DNA of 64,000 nt from an uncultured Eubacteriales bacterium (GTDB lineage: Bacteria; Bacillota; Clostridia; Lachnospirales; Lachnospiraceae), in NCBI GenBank assembly GCA_949283695.1, contig CASDTX010000004.1:1-64000 (forward strand). The letters run 5' to 3'. The translations under genes were made by a program, and so were the position numbers. The notes beneath the pieces are model-generated. The model had not been told where the DNA came from. It worked only from the letters and a program-made list of their open reading frames with translations, and made no database searches. Below, one piece after another: positions 16,359 through 25,160 of this stretch (the stretch's first letter is position 1; each line of letters starts with the position of its first letter).

Positions 16359-17813
16359 ATGGAAAGATTATCACAGAAAAGAGCGCCGATCTATGAGGCG
16401 CTGGAGAGATTCAGGAGGAATCGGGTCGTGCCGTTTGACGTGCCGGGACATAAACATGGAAGGGGGAATCCGGAGCTTGTGCAGCTCTTGGGAGAGCGGT
16501 GCGTCAGCATTGACGTGAACTCCATGAAGCCTCTTGACAACCTGTGCCACCCCGTATCTGTGATCAAAGAGGCGGAGGAACTGGCGGCAGACGCATTTGG
16601 CGCGGATCATGCCTTTCTTATGGTCGGGGGGACGACTTCCGCTGTGCAGACGATGGTTCTGGCATGCTGCAAGAAGGGGGATAAGATCATTCTTCCCAGG
16701 AACGTACACCGCAGCGTGATTAATGCCATGGTACTCTGCGGTGCCAGGCCGATCTATGTGAACCCGGACGTGGATCACGGCCTGGGAATCTCACTCGGAA
16801 TGAGGCGTGCTGACGTACAGGCGGCGATTGAGGCGAACCCGGACGCGGTGGCGGTATTTGTAAACAATCCTACATATTATGGGATCTGCTCGGATTTAAG
16901 GGCGATCGTGGAGATGGCCCATGCGAAGGGAATGAAAGTTCTGGCTGACGAGGCCCATGGAACCCATTTCTATTTCGGCAAGGATCTTCCCGTATCTGCA
17001 ATGGAAGCAGGAGCAGATATTGCCTCTGTAAGCATGCATAAATCCGGCGGGAGTCTGACCCAGAGTTCGTTCCTTCTGACGGGGAAGGGGATGAATCCGG
17101 GATATATCCGCCAGATTATCAATCTGACACAGACCACCAGCGGATCTTATCTTCTGCTCTCCAGCCTGGACATTTCCAGAAGAAATCTGGCGCTGAGAGG
17201 GGAAGAGTCGTTCCGGATGGTGACGAATCTTGCAGCTTATGCAAGGACGGAGATCAACCAGATCGGGGATTACTATGCGTTCGGCAGAGAGATGATCAAC
17301 GGGGACAGTATCTATGATTTCGATCCGACGAAACTGTCCATTCACACGCTGGATATCGGGCTTGCAGGGATCGAGGTCTATGATATTCTGAGAGACGAGT
17401 ATGATATACAGATCGAGTTCGGGGATCTGGGAAATATCCTGGCCTACCTCTCCATCGGCGACCGGATACGGGAAGTGGAACGGCTGGTGACCGCTCTGGC
17501 AGATCTGAAACGAAGATATAAAAAGGACAAGACCGGCATGCTCTCCCAGGAGTATATTGCGCCGAAGGTGGTCATGACGCCTCAGGATTCTTTCTATGCG
17601 GAGAAGGAATCCCTGCCTCTGAAGGAGACGAAAGGCCGGATCTGTTCAGAGTTCGTTATGTGCTATCCGCCGGGCATTCCGGTCCTGGCACCGGGCGAGG
17701 AGATCACGGACGAAATTATTGATTACATTGTGTATGCCAAGGAGAAAGGTTGCTCTATGACGGGACCGGAAGATGAGCGGATCGAGCGGCTGAATGTACT
17801 GAAGGAGAAATAA
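16359..17813 (+). CDS. speA: Arginine/lysine/ornithine-type PLP decarboxylase (probable arginine decarboxylase)
   Basis: A 484-residue fold-type I Orn/Lys/Arg decarboxylase of the short Gram-positive type. PLP site: VGGTTSAVQ at ~89-97, ADEAHG with Asp at 197, and Schiff-base Lys K228 in SVSMHKSGG. The C-terminal Orn/Arg/Lys decarboxylase domain ends near EEITDEIIDYI. Agmatinase two genes on implies agmatine as the product and hence arginine as the substrate. ATG at 16359 is preferred over TTG at 16350 because the AGAGGT ribosome-binding site at ~16343 is properly spaced only for the ATG. Confidence 0.88.
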   Translation: MERLSQKRAPIYEALERFRRNRVVPFDVPGHKHGRGNPELVQLLGERCVSIDVNSMKPLDNLCHPVSVIKEAEELAADAFGADHAFLMVGGTTSAVQTMVLACCKKGDKIILPRNVHRSVINAMVLCGARPIYVNPDVDHGLGISLGMRRADVQAAIEANPDAVAVFVNNPTYYGICSDLRAIVEMAHAKGMKVLADEAHGTHFYFGKDLPVSAMEAGADIASVSMHKSGGSLTQSSFLLTGKGMNPGYIRQIINLTQTTSGSYLLLSSLDISRRNLALRGEESFRMVTNLAAYARTEINQIGDYYAFGREMINGDSIYDFDPTKLSIHTLDIGLAGIEVYDILRDEYDIQIEFGDLGNILAYLSIGDRIREVERLVTALADLKRRYKKDKTGMLSQEYIAPKVVMTPQDSFYAEKESLPLKETKGRICSEFVMCYPPGIPVLAPGEEITDEIIDYIVYAKEKGCSMTGPEDERIERLNVLKEK

Positions 17814-17842
17814 CCAGACGGGGAAAGGAGATGCAGCAGAAG

Positions 17843-18697
17843 ATGGAAATGTGGTTTTCAGATATCCATACGGACGGAGTGAAGCTCTCGATCCGTATCG
17901 AGGAGCAGCTGTTCAGCTCGCAGAGCGAGGTGCAGCGGATTGATGTGCTGGAGTCGAAGGATTTCGGCAAGATCCTTGTCGTGGACGGGGATCTGATGCT
18001 GACAGAACGGGATGAGTTTATCTATCACGAGATGATCACCCACGTGCCGATGGCAGTGCACCCGAATGTACGGCAGGTGCTGGTGGTCGGCGGGGGCGAT
18101 GGAGGCGTGGTCCGGGAACTGATCAAGTATGACACGATCGAGACGATCGACGTGGTCGAGCCGGATCCTCTTCTGGTTGAGGTGTGCAGGAAATATATTC
18201 CGGAGATTGCCGGCAGCCTGAATGATGAGCGGGTGTCGATCTTCCATGAAGACGGCCTGCGGTTTATCCGTTCCAAGGGAGATGCGTACGATCTGATTAT
18301 CATTGATTCCCCCAATCCTTTCGGCGCGGGCGAAGGACTGTTCACGAAAGAATTTTATGGCAACTGCTATAATGCGCTGCGGGAAGACGGCGTCATGATC
18401 AATCAGAATGAGAGTCCCTTCTATACGGAAGAGGCGTTCCAGTGTCAGCGGATGCATAAGCGGATCCTGGAGACATTTCCGATCTGCCGGGTGTATCAGG
18501 CCCATATTCCTTCCTATCCGTCTGGCCACTGGCTGTTTGGATTCGCCTCCAAGAAGTACCACCCGCTGGATGATCTGGATAAGGTGGCGTGGAAGCTCAG
18601 AGGGATCCGCACCAAGTATTATGAACCCCGCCTGCACGCAGGAGTGTTTGCGCTGCCGGCGTATGTAGAAGAACTTCTGGAGGATGTAGAGAAATAA
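17843..18697 (+). CDS. speE: Spermidine synthase-family aminopropyltransferase
   Basis: A 284-residue protein with the spermidine synthase fold: an N-terminal beta domain (MEMWFSDIHTDGVKLSI), dinucleotide-like motif VVGGGDGGVVRE at ~81-92, acidic pocket VVEPDP (~104-109) and catalytic Asp ~155 in IIIDSPNPFG. It moves an aminopropyl group from decarboxylated S-adenosylmethionine to a diamine or to agmatine. ATG at 17831 directly abuts the AAAGGAG site with no spacing, so ATG at 17843 is preferred. No SpeD gene lies in the window, although the enzyme needs its product. Confidence 0.88.
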   Translation: MEMWFSDIHTDGVKLSIRIEEQLFSSQSEVQRIDVLESKDFGKILVVDGDLMLTERDEFIYHEMITHVPMAVHPNVRQVLVVGGGDGGVVRELIKYDTIETIDVVEPDPLLVEVCRKYIPEIAGSLNDERVSIFHEDGLRFIRSKGDAYDLIIIDSPNPFGAGEGLFTKEFYGNCYNALREDGVMINQNESPFYTEEAFQCQRMHKRILETFPICRVYQAHIPSYPSGHWLFGFASKKYHPLDDLDKVAWKLRGIRTKYYEPRLHAGVFALPAYVEELLEDVEK

Positions 18698-18698
18698 A

Positions 18699-19556
18699 AT
18701 GCAGAAAAATATAGTAAATTTTATCGGATGTGATGCAGCGTATGAGGAAGCGGAAACCGTGTTGTTCGGGGCGCCCTTTGACTCGACCACGTCCTTCCGG
18801 CCGGGAACCCGTTTCGCGGGAGCGGCCATAAGAAACGACTCTTACGGGCTGGAACTGTACAGCCCGTATCAGGACAAAGAGCTGATCCCGGGGAAAGTGT
18901 ATGACTGCGGCGATCTGGAACTGGCGATCGGAAGTACAGAGCATGTCCTCGATCAGATCCGGGAGTGTGCGGAAGAGATCCTGGCGGACGGGAAGCTGCC
19001 GTTTCTGATCGGCGGGGAACACCTGGTTACACTGGGGGCTGTCCGCGCGGCAGCGGAGAAGTACCCGGACATGCATATCATTCATTTCGACGCGCACACG
19101 GATCTGCGGACGGATTATCTGGGTGTGGAGCTGTCCCATGCATGCGTGATCCGGAGGTGCTGGGACCTGCTGGGGGACGGACGGATACACCAGTTTGGGA
19201 TTCGTTCGGGCGAGAAATACGAGTTTGACTGGGCCAAGAGCGGCCATACAGATTTCCACCCTTTCTGTCTGGAAGATCTGGAAGAAGTGATCCGGAAGAT
19301 CGGGGATGTGCCGGTATATTTCACCCTGGATCTGGACGTGATGGATCCTTCGGTTTTCCCGGGGACGGGAACCCCGGAGCCGGGCGGCGTTGATTTCCTT
19401 ACCGCCATGCGGGCGGCGGCAGAGGTCTGCGGGAACGTGAATCTGATCGGGTGCGATGTGAATGAGCTGTGTCCGCCCTGCGATCCGACCGGGGCATCGA
19501 CCGCGGCGGCGTGCAAGATCATTCGGGAGATGCTGATCGCGATTGTGAACCGGTGA
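18699..19556 (+). CDS. speB: Agmatinase (ureohydrolase)
   Basis: A 285-residue ureohydrolase with all manganese-ligand motifs: GGEH at 105-108, DAHTD at 131-135 and DLDVMDP at 211-217. It hydrolyses agmatine to putrescine and urea, completing the arginine decarboxylase route to putrescine. It begins one base after the speE stop, so the two are coupled. The size is typical of bacterial SpeB. Confidence 0.92.
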   Translation: MQKNIVNFIGCDAAYEEAETVLFGAPFDSTTSFRPGTRFAGAAIRNDSYGLELYSPYQDKELIPGKVYDCGDLELAIGSTEHVLDQIRECAEEILADGKLPFLIGGEHLVTLGAVRAAAEKYPDMHIIHFDAHTDLRTDYLGVELSHACVIRRCWDLLGDGRIHQFGIRSGEKYEFDWAKSGHTDFHPFCLEDLEEVIRKIGDVPVYFTLDLDVMDPSVFPGTGTPEPGGVDFLTAMRAAAEVCGNVNLIGCDVNELCPPCDPTGASTAAACKIIREMLIAIVNR

Positions 19557-19630
19557 ACGGAAGAATGCCAAAAAGAGGCCCGAGTCCGACAGAAGGATCC
19601 GCGGGCAAATGATTGAAAGGAGAAACGAAC

Positions 19631-20833
19631 ATGGGAAAAGTAATGGTAATCGGCTGCGGAGGAGTAGCCAGTGTAGCGATTCATAAGATCTGTCAGAATG
19701 ATCAGGTATTTTCTGAACTGTGCATTGCCAGCCGGACAGTGTCTAAGTGTGATGCGCTTAAGGAAAAGCTGCAGGGAACGACGAAGACGAAGATAACGAC
19801 TGCTCAGGTAGACGCGGACGATGTGGAGGCACTGACAGAACTGATCCGCAGAGAGCGGCCGGAGGTGGTGCTGAACCTGGCGCTTCCCTATCAGGATCTG
19901 ACGATTATGGATGCGTGTCTGGCGGCGGGCGTGCATTATATTGACACAGCCAACTATGAGCCGGAAGACACGGCGAAGTTTGAGTACAAGTGGCAGTGGG
20001 CTTATCGGGAGAAATTTGAGCAGGCGGGGCTGACGGCGCTGCTTGGAAGCGGCTTTGATCCGGGAGTGACAAGTGTGTTTTCTGCTTACGCCCTGAAACA
20101 TTATTTTGACGAAATAAACTATATTGATATCTTAGACTGTAATGCAGGCGACCATGGCTATCCGTTTGCAACGAATTTTAATCCAGAGATAAATATCCGC
20201 GAAGTATCTGCCAAAGGCTCTTACTGGGAAGACGGACACTGGGTTGAGACAGAGCCTATGGAGATCAAGCGTGTATATGATTTCCCGGAGATCGGTGAGA
20301 AGGATATGTATTTGCTCCATCATGAAGAGATTGAGTCTCTGGCACTGAATATTCCCGGGATCCAGAGGATCCGCTTCTTCATGACCTTTGGGGAAAGTTA
20401 TCTGAACCACTTAAGATGCCTGGAGGATGTGGGCATGACTTCCATTGAGCCGATTCTGTACGAAGGCAGAGAGATTGTGCCGCTGCAGTTTTTGAAGGCG
20501 GTTCTCCCGGATCCTTCCTCACTGGGGCCGCGGACAAAGGGGAAGACGAATATCGGCTGTATCTTTATCGGCAAGAAAGACGGGGAAGAGAAGAAGCTTT
20601 ATATCTATAATACCTGTGATCATCAGGAGTGTTATCGCGAAGTCGGTTCCCAGGCAGTGGCCTATACAACCGGTGTACCTGCTATGATCGGGGCCATGAT
20701 GGTGATGACAGGAACCTGGAGAAAGCCGGGCGTGTACAATATGGAGGAGTTCGATCCGGATCCGTTCATGGATGCGCTGAATCAGTGGGGACTGCCCTGG
20801 AAGATCAGCGAAGATCCGGAGCTGGTAGACTGA
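19631..20833 (+). CDS. Carboxynorspermidine/carboxyspermidine dehydrogenase (saccharopine dehydrogenase family)
   Basis: A 400-residue Rossmann-fold enzyme (VMVIGCGGVASVAIHKI, residues ~3-19) of the saccharopine dehydrogenase/Lys1 family. It ends in the carboxynorspermidine synthase-type C-terminus (TTGVPAMIGAMMV). It condenses aspartate semialdehyde with putrescine (or diaminopropane) and reduces the imine to carboxyspermidine. ATG at 19631 follows AAAGGAGAAACGAAC. Its neighbour NspC decarboxylates the product. Together they form the S-adenosylmethionine-independent route to spermidine. Confidence 0.9.
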   Translation: MGKVMVIGCGGVASVAIHKICQNDQVFSELCIASRTVSKCDALKEKLQGTTKTKITTAQVDADDVEALTELIRRERPEVVLNLALPYQDLTIMDACLAAGVHYIDTANYEPEDTAKFEYKWQWAYREKFEQAGLTALLGSGFDPGVTSVFSAYALKHYFDEINYIDILDCNAGDHGYPFATNFNPEINIREVSAKGSYWEDGHWVETEPMEIKRVYDFPEIGEKDMYLLHHEEIESLALNIPGIQRIRFFMTFGESYLNHLRCLEDVGMTSIEPILYEGREIVPLQFLKAVLPDPSSLGPRTKGKTNIGCIFIGKKDGEEKKLYIYNTCDHQECYREVGSQAVAYTTGVPAMIGAMMVMTGTWRKPGVYNMEEFDPDPFMDALNQWGLPWKISEDPELVD

Positions 20834-20857
20834 CAGAGTGTCTGAATGCTGGAGGTT

Positions 20858-21997
20858 ATGGTGAGAAGGGATGAATTAAGGACGCCCTGCTATGTGGTGC
20901 AGGAAGGAAAACTGAAGGAGAATCTTGCGGTACTGCGGACGATCCGGGAGGAGACGGGCTGCCATATTCTGCTGGCGCAGAAGGCCTTTTCCATGTACCG
21001 GGTATATCCGCTGATCGGAAGCTATCTGGACGGAACGACGGCCAGCGGGCTTTACGAGGCGAGGCTGGGATATGAGGAGATGGGCAGGGAGAATCACATC
21101 TTCTCTCCGGCGTACCGGGAGGATGAGATGCCGGAGATTGTGAAGCTTTGCGATCATATTGTATTTAATTCTCCTGCTCAGTATAAGAAGTATAAGGACC
21201 TGGCGAAACGGGCCGGGAAGAGCGTGGGGATCCGTATCAATCCGGAATGCTCGACTCAGGAGGGGCATGAGATTTATGATCCCTGCGCGCCGTGCTCAAG
21301 ACTTGGAACGACGCTGGAACAATTCCGGGCACAGATGACAGAAGAAGAGATCAAGGACCTGGACGGGCTGCATTTTCATACGCTGTGTGAACAGAATTCG
21401 GATGATCTGGCGAAGACGCTTGCGGCGGTGGAAGAGAAGTTCGGCGGCTGGCTGAAACAGATGAAATGGATCAATTTCGGCGGCGGGCACCATATCACCC
21501 GGCCGGGCTATGACCGGGAACTGCTGAAACAGTGCATCCGGCACGTGAAGGATACCTATGAGGCGGAAGTATATCTGGAACCCGGAGAAGCTGTGGCGCT
21601 CAATGCGGGAATTCTGCTGACGGAGGTTCTGGAGATCGTGGAGAACGGGATGCAGATCGCGGTTCTCGATGCATCGGCTGCGTGCCATATGCCGGACGTG
21701 CTGGAGATGCCTTATCGGCCTCCGCTCAAAGGCGCCGGTGAGCCCGGGGAGAAGCCGTACGTGTACCGGCTGGCAGGACCCACCTGTCTTGCGGGCGATG
21801 TGATTGGTGATTATAGTTTTGAAACAGAGCTGAAAGCGGGGGACAGGCTGGAATTTCAGGATATGGCCATCTATACCATGGTGAAAACAAATACATTCAA
21901 TGGGATGAAGCTGCCGGATATTGTGCTGGAACGGGAAGATGGGACGTGCGAGCTGGTACGTTCGTTTGGATATGATGATTTCAAGTCCAGACTATAA
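20858..21997 (+). CDS. nspC: Carboxynorspermidine/carboxyspermidine decarboxylase
   Basis: A 379-residue fold-type III PLP decarboxylase with Lys K42 in LLAQKAFSMY. A glycine-rich phosphate site follows (INFGGGHHITRPGYD), then YLEPGEAV and the dimer-interface cysteine motif GPTCLAGDVIG. It removes CO2 from carboxyspermidine to give spermidine. The start is uncertain: ATG at 20846 precedes the ribosome-binding site. GGAGG at 20851-20855 serves ATG 20858 or, with better spacing, GTG 20861. It is the last gene of the polyamine operon. Confidence 0.9.
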   Translation: MVRRDELRTPCYVVQEGKLKENLAVLRTIREETGCHILLAQKAFSMYRVYPLIGSYLDGTTASGLYEARLGYEEMGRENHIFSPAYREDEMPEIVKLCDHIVFNSPAQYKKYKDLAKRAGKSVGIRINPECSTQEGHEIYDPCAPCSRLGTTLEQFRAQMTEEEIKDLDGLHFHTLCEQNSDDLAKTLAAVEEKFGGWLKQMKWINFGGGHHITRPGYDRELLKQCIRHVKDTYEAEVYLEPGEAVALNAGILLTEVLEIVENGMQIAVLDASAACHMPDVLEMPYRPPLKGAGEPGEKPYVYRLAGPTCLAGDVIGDYSFETELKAGDRLEFQDMAIYTMVKTNTFNGMKLPDIVLEREDGTCELVRSFGYDDFKSRL

Positions 21998-22009
21998 GAC
22001 AGTATAAGA

Positions 22010-22052
22010 CAGGGCTGCCGCGTGAAGGAATATCCTTTACGCAGCGGCCCTG
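22010..22052 (+). terminator. Terminator of the polyamine operon
   Basis: A long hairpin with arms beginning CAGGGCTGCCGCGT and ending ACGCAGCGGCCCTG, its loop sides AAGGA/TCCTT also pairing. It lies 12 bases after the nspC stop. Downstream are two copies of CTGATTTCTTCTTG followed by CTGGTTTTTG, pyrimidine-rich but not a pure T-run. The facing gene ugd ends at 22181, so the hairpin may serve both. Confidence 0.65.
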
Positions 22053-22180
22053 CTGATTTCTTCTTGCTGATTTCTTCTTGCTGGTTTTTGCTCCGTTGTT
22101 TTCGCCTCTGATTTCGTCCTGTTGATTTCGGCTCGTTGATCTTCAGCGGGGAGCGGGGCGGAGGGATGTGCGGAGATTTT

Positions 22181-23437
22181 CTAGTCTCTCTGGAACACGT
22201 CCCGTGTGTAGACCTTGTCCTTTACGTCGTCCAGGCAGCGGTCGTATCGGTTCGCGATAATTGCGTCGCTTCGGTTCTTGAAGTCTTCCAGATTGTTCAC
22301 AACTCTGCTGCCGAAGAACTTCACTCCGTCGTCCAGCGTGGGCTCGTATATGATCACAGAGGCGCCTTTGGCCTTGATCCGCTTCATAACACCCTGGATG
22401 GAGGACTGGCGGAAGTTGTCAGAATTGCTCTTCATTGTCAGGCGGTATACGCCGATGACAACGTCTTTCTCCCGGGTGACATCCCACTGGTTGTCATTTT
22501 CATAGCCGTACCAGCCGGCCATCCGAAGCACCTGGTCTGCGATGAAGTCTTTGCGGGTGCGGTTGGATTCCACGATTGCTTCGATCAGGTTGTTCGGTAC
22601 ATCTGCATAATTGGCCAGTAGCTGTTTCGTGTCTTTGGGAAGGCAGTAGCCGCCATATCCGAAAGAAGGGTTATTGTAATGAGTCCCGATGCGCGGATCG
22701 AGACATACCCCGTCGATGATCGCGCGGGTGTCCAGCCCTTTCATTTCCGCATAAGTATCCAGTTCGTTGAAGTAAGATACGCGGAGAGCCAGGTAAGTGT
22801 TGGCGAAGAGCTTCACTGCCTCTGCCTCGGTAAATCCCATGAAAAGCGTATCGATATTCTCTTTGACCGCGCCTTCCTGCAGGAGACGGGCAAAGGTGCG
22901 CGCGGCTTCCGCCATCTGCGGATCTGCCTCGTCTGTGCCTACGATGATGCGGGACGGGTAGAGGTTGTCGTACAGAGCCTTGGATTCGCGGAGGAATTCC
23001 GGGCTGAACAGAATGCGGTTGGTGCGGTATTTCCTGCGGACAGATTCCGTGTACCCCACAGGAATGGTGGATTTAATGACCATAAGCGCATCGGGATTCA
23101 CGTCCAGCACAAGTTCGATCACAGCTTCTACAGCGGAGGTGTCGAAGAAGTTCTTCTGGCTGTCGTAGTTGGTTGGAGCGGCGATTACCACGAAATCAGC
23201 GTCTTTGTATGCCTGCCTGCCGTCGGTTGTGGCGGTCAGATCCAGCTCCTTTTCGGACAGATATTTTTCAATGTATTCATCTTGAATCGGTGAGAGCCGA
23301 CGGTTGATTTTCTCTACTTTCTCGGGAATAATATCAACGGCGGTTACAGTGTGATGCTGGGATAACAGAACGGCGATCGACAGTCCCACGTATCCGGTCC
23401 CGGCTACGGCGATTTTCAGTTCGTTAAATGGTCTCAT
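22181..23437 (-). CDS. ugd: UDP-glucose 6-dehydrogenase
   Basis: A 418-residue enzyme with NAD-binding motif [11 protein letters not shown] (~10-20), UDP-sugar-site segments STIPVGYTE and [12 protein letters not shown], and catalytic Cys C265 in [14 protein letters not shown]. It oxidises UDP-glucose twice to UDP-glucuronate, a precursor for acidic capsular and exopolysaccharides. It fits the large polysaccharide locus 7 kb away. The ATG at 23437 gives the standard N-terminus; the ribosome-binding site (AAAGGA) is rather distant. Confidence 0.92.
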   Translation of the reverse strand: MRPFNELKIAVAGTGYVGLSIAVLLSQHHTVTAVDIIPEKVEKINRRLSPIQDEYIEKYLSEKELDLTATTDGRQAYKDADFVVIAAPTNYDSQKNFFDTSAVEAVIELVLDVNPDALMVIKSTIPVGYTESVRRKYRTNRILFSPEFLRESKALYDNLYPSRIIVGTDEADPQMAEAARTFARLLQEGAVKENIDTLFMGFTEAEAVKLFANTYLALRVSYFNELDTYAEMKGLDTRAIIDGVCLDPRIGTHYNNPSFGYGGYCLPKDTKQLLANYADVPNNLIEAIVESNRTRKDFIADQVLRMAGWYGYENDNQWDVTREKDVVIGVYRLTMKSNSDNFRQSSIQGVMKRIKAKGASVIIYEPTLDDGVKFFGSRVVNNLEDFKNRSDAIIANRYDRCLDDVKDKVYTRDVFQRD

Positions 23438-23526
23438 AGATGTGTTGGATTCCTTTCCGTAGTTTCGGCGGTCAAGGCCGCCGTGTATAATGGTATGAAA
23501 TAAGATGTTCACAGCGCGCCGGCCCA

Positions 23527-23733
23527 TTATGCAGGCATAAAGCCGCCGGCCTTAGGCATCCGCGTGAACTGAGGTTACAGTTCACAGCGCGCCATTCGTA
23601 AAACCGCACTGCGTGCTTATCGTGGCTGCCGCCACTGTTTTACTCATAAGAAGGCGCTCCCTGTGTCTGCCGAAAGACCGCCGGCTCCTTATGCAGGCAT
23701 AAAGCCGCCGGCCTTAGGCATCCGCGTGAACTG
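23527..23733. repeat. Two identical 45-bp direct repeats in the ugd upstream region
   Basis: Copies at 23527-23571 and 23689-23733 are identical, running from TTATGCAGGC to CGCGTGAACTG. Between them is a second repeated word, TTCACAGCGCGCC (also just before the first copy, near 23510), and an inverted repeat GTGAACTG/CAGTTCAC at 23564-23585. The region 23438-23890 has no gene. The pattern resembles a small REP- or MITE-like intergenic family present in two partial copies. Confidence 0.7.
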
Positions 23734-23890
23734 TAAGTCAAGTATATCATTTTTGGGTGTTTTTTGTCATGATAAATCTGTGTGATTCAAATTTATTTAT
23801 GTTAGCGTTAGTGTGCAAGGGGCGTGCTGTCCCTGATCCGCTGACGCGGCTGCAGCAGAAGAGAGAACGAAAGAAAAGAGGGCAAAAGGT

Positions 23891-24673
23891 ATGGAAATTG
23901 TTGAGTACGGAGATGTGAATGGCATACCGGTTTTGTGTATTCCGGGAGTGTTTATGGCGGCGGAGTGTTTTCGCAGGCTGTCTGAGGAGCTGCCGGAATG
24001 CAGGATGGTGTGCGTGACATTGGATGGATTTCATCCGGGGTGCGGGGAATTCGAGAGTCCGGAACAGCAGACGGAGAAACTGGTGAGCCTGCTTAAGGAG
24101 CGGGGGACGACGCGGTTTGAACTGGTGATCGGTCTTTCAATGGGAACGATCTTTGCGGTCAAGCTGGCGAAATGTCCGGAGCTGGAGATTCGGAAGCTGT
24201 TTCTGGATGGCGCGGTGAATTTCTACCGCTCCAAAGTGAAACCTGTGGTTCATGCGGCGATCTACTGGATCTTCCGGTATTTTATGAAATCTGCGAAAAA
24301 GGATGGAGAAAAGGCGAAGAAGACGCTGGAGAAAGTGTATGAAGGAGACTGGCCCGAGATTCAGCAGGTGTGCAGGACGTCTCTTACTGAGTCTTCCCTG
24401 AAGGTGATGGCACGGTTCCTGGCAGATTATCAGCTGGAGCCCGGGGTAAAACAGCCGATGTATCTCGTCTATGGAGGCAAAGAAGATAATATCAAGGTAA
24501 ACAGCCGGGTGGTGAAAGCACTGTATCCAAATGCGAAAATAATGATAAAGGAGGGGTATCAGCATCTGGCCTTTTTGAACCGGCAGCCCCAGGAGTATGG
24601 AAAACTTGTAAAAACAGTGTTGAAGAAACAGGCAAGAAACGGCGAAAAAGCGGAGATGGATGAAAAAATATGA
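23891..24673 (+). CDS. Alpha/beta-hydrolase family protein
   Basis: A 260-residue protein with the alpha/beta-hydrolase layout: an oxyanion-side strand IPVLCIPGVF, nucleophile elbow GLSMGT with Ser83, a late acid in VYGGKEDNIKV and candidate His in EGYQHLAFLN. The substrate is unknown. Start ATG at 23891. The C-terminus is very basic. The following 24674-25160 region (487 bases) is A-rich and holds no convincing gene, only a promoter-like TATACT at 25001 and a short tandem repeat. Confidence 0.75.
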   Translation: MEIVEYGDVNGIPVLCIPGVFMAAECFRRLSEELPECRMVCVTLDGFHPGCGEFESPEQQTEKLVSLLKERGTTRFELVIGLSMGTIFAVKLAKCPELEIRKLFLDGAVNFYRSKVKPVVHAAIYWIFRYFMKSAKKDGEKAKKTLEKVYEGDWPEIQQVCRTSLTESSLKVMARFLADYQLEPGVKQPMYLVYGGKEDNIKVNSRVVKALYPNAKIMIKEGYQHLAFLNRQPQEYGKLVKTVLKKQARNGEKAEMDEKI

Positions 24674-25069
24674 AAATACGTGAAAAATGTATTTCAAATG
24701 AGAAATAAATGAAAAAATAGAGAATAAATTGAAAATTCAGGAGTGAGCGTAGTGCCCATCTTGGAAAAAGCAGCGAAAAATGCGGATTTTCGCGGATAAA
24801 TGGAGATAAAATCAGCGGCGGGAAGAGGAGAGAAAGTAAGAGAGGAAAGGAACCAACGTGCACGCACAAACAGCAGAAATTCACGAAAATATCGAAAAAA
24901 CGCCAGATTGAAGAAAAAAATTCAAGTATATTCCAAATATGAAGAAAAACATTCATTTTTATTCATATTTATTCCATATACTTTCCAGTTTGCCTTATGT
25001 TATACTGACCGAGTTCATTGAGATATTGAGAAAACACAAGATATATAAATAGAAGCTATCAACCATTCA

Positions 25070-25105
25070 ATCAATGGAATCAATGGAATCAATGGAATCA
25101 ATGGA
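25070..25105. repeat. 9-bp tandem repeat, four copies
   Basis: Four perfect head-to-tail copies of ATCAATGGA lie 55 bases before the start codon of the first adenylate-forming enzyme, probably inside its 5' untranslated region. The 9-base unit could change copy number by slippage. It is absent upstream of the paralogue. Confidence 0.85.
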
Positions 25106-25160
25106 CGGTTAACTTAGCACGTAAACGATTGATTTTGTGGAGTTTTAAGGAGAAAGAAAA

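Noticed and set aside
20846..20857. Upstream ATG at 20846 as the nspC start
   Set aside because: The only good ribosome-binding site (GGAGG, 20851-20855) lies downstream of this ATG.
22136..22621. 161-codon plus-strand open frame over the end of ugd (and 22679-23293)
   Set aside because: Antisense to the intact UDP-glucose dehydrogenase gene; Val/Arg/His-rich shadow composition.
23527..23733. Possible CRISPR repeats (two identical 45-mers)
   Set aside because: Only two copies with a ~117-base gap that itself contains other repeats; no cas genes nearby.
24800..25021. 73-codon open frame in the A-rich region before adenylate-forming enzyme 1
   Set aside because: Lys/Arg-rich translation of A-rich DNA, no ribosome-binding site, and it ends in the promoter region.
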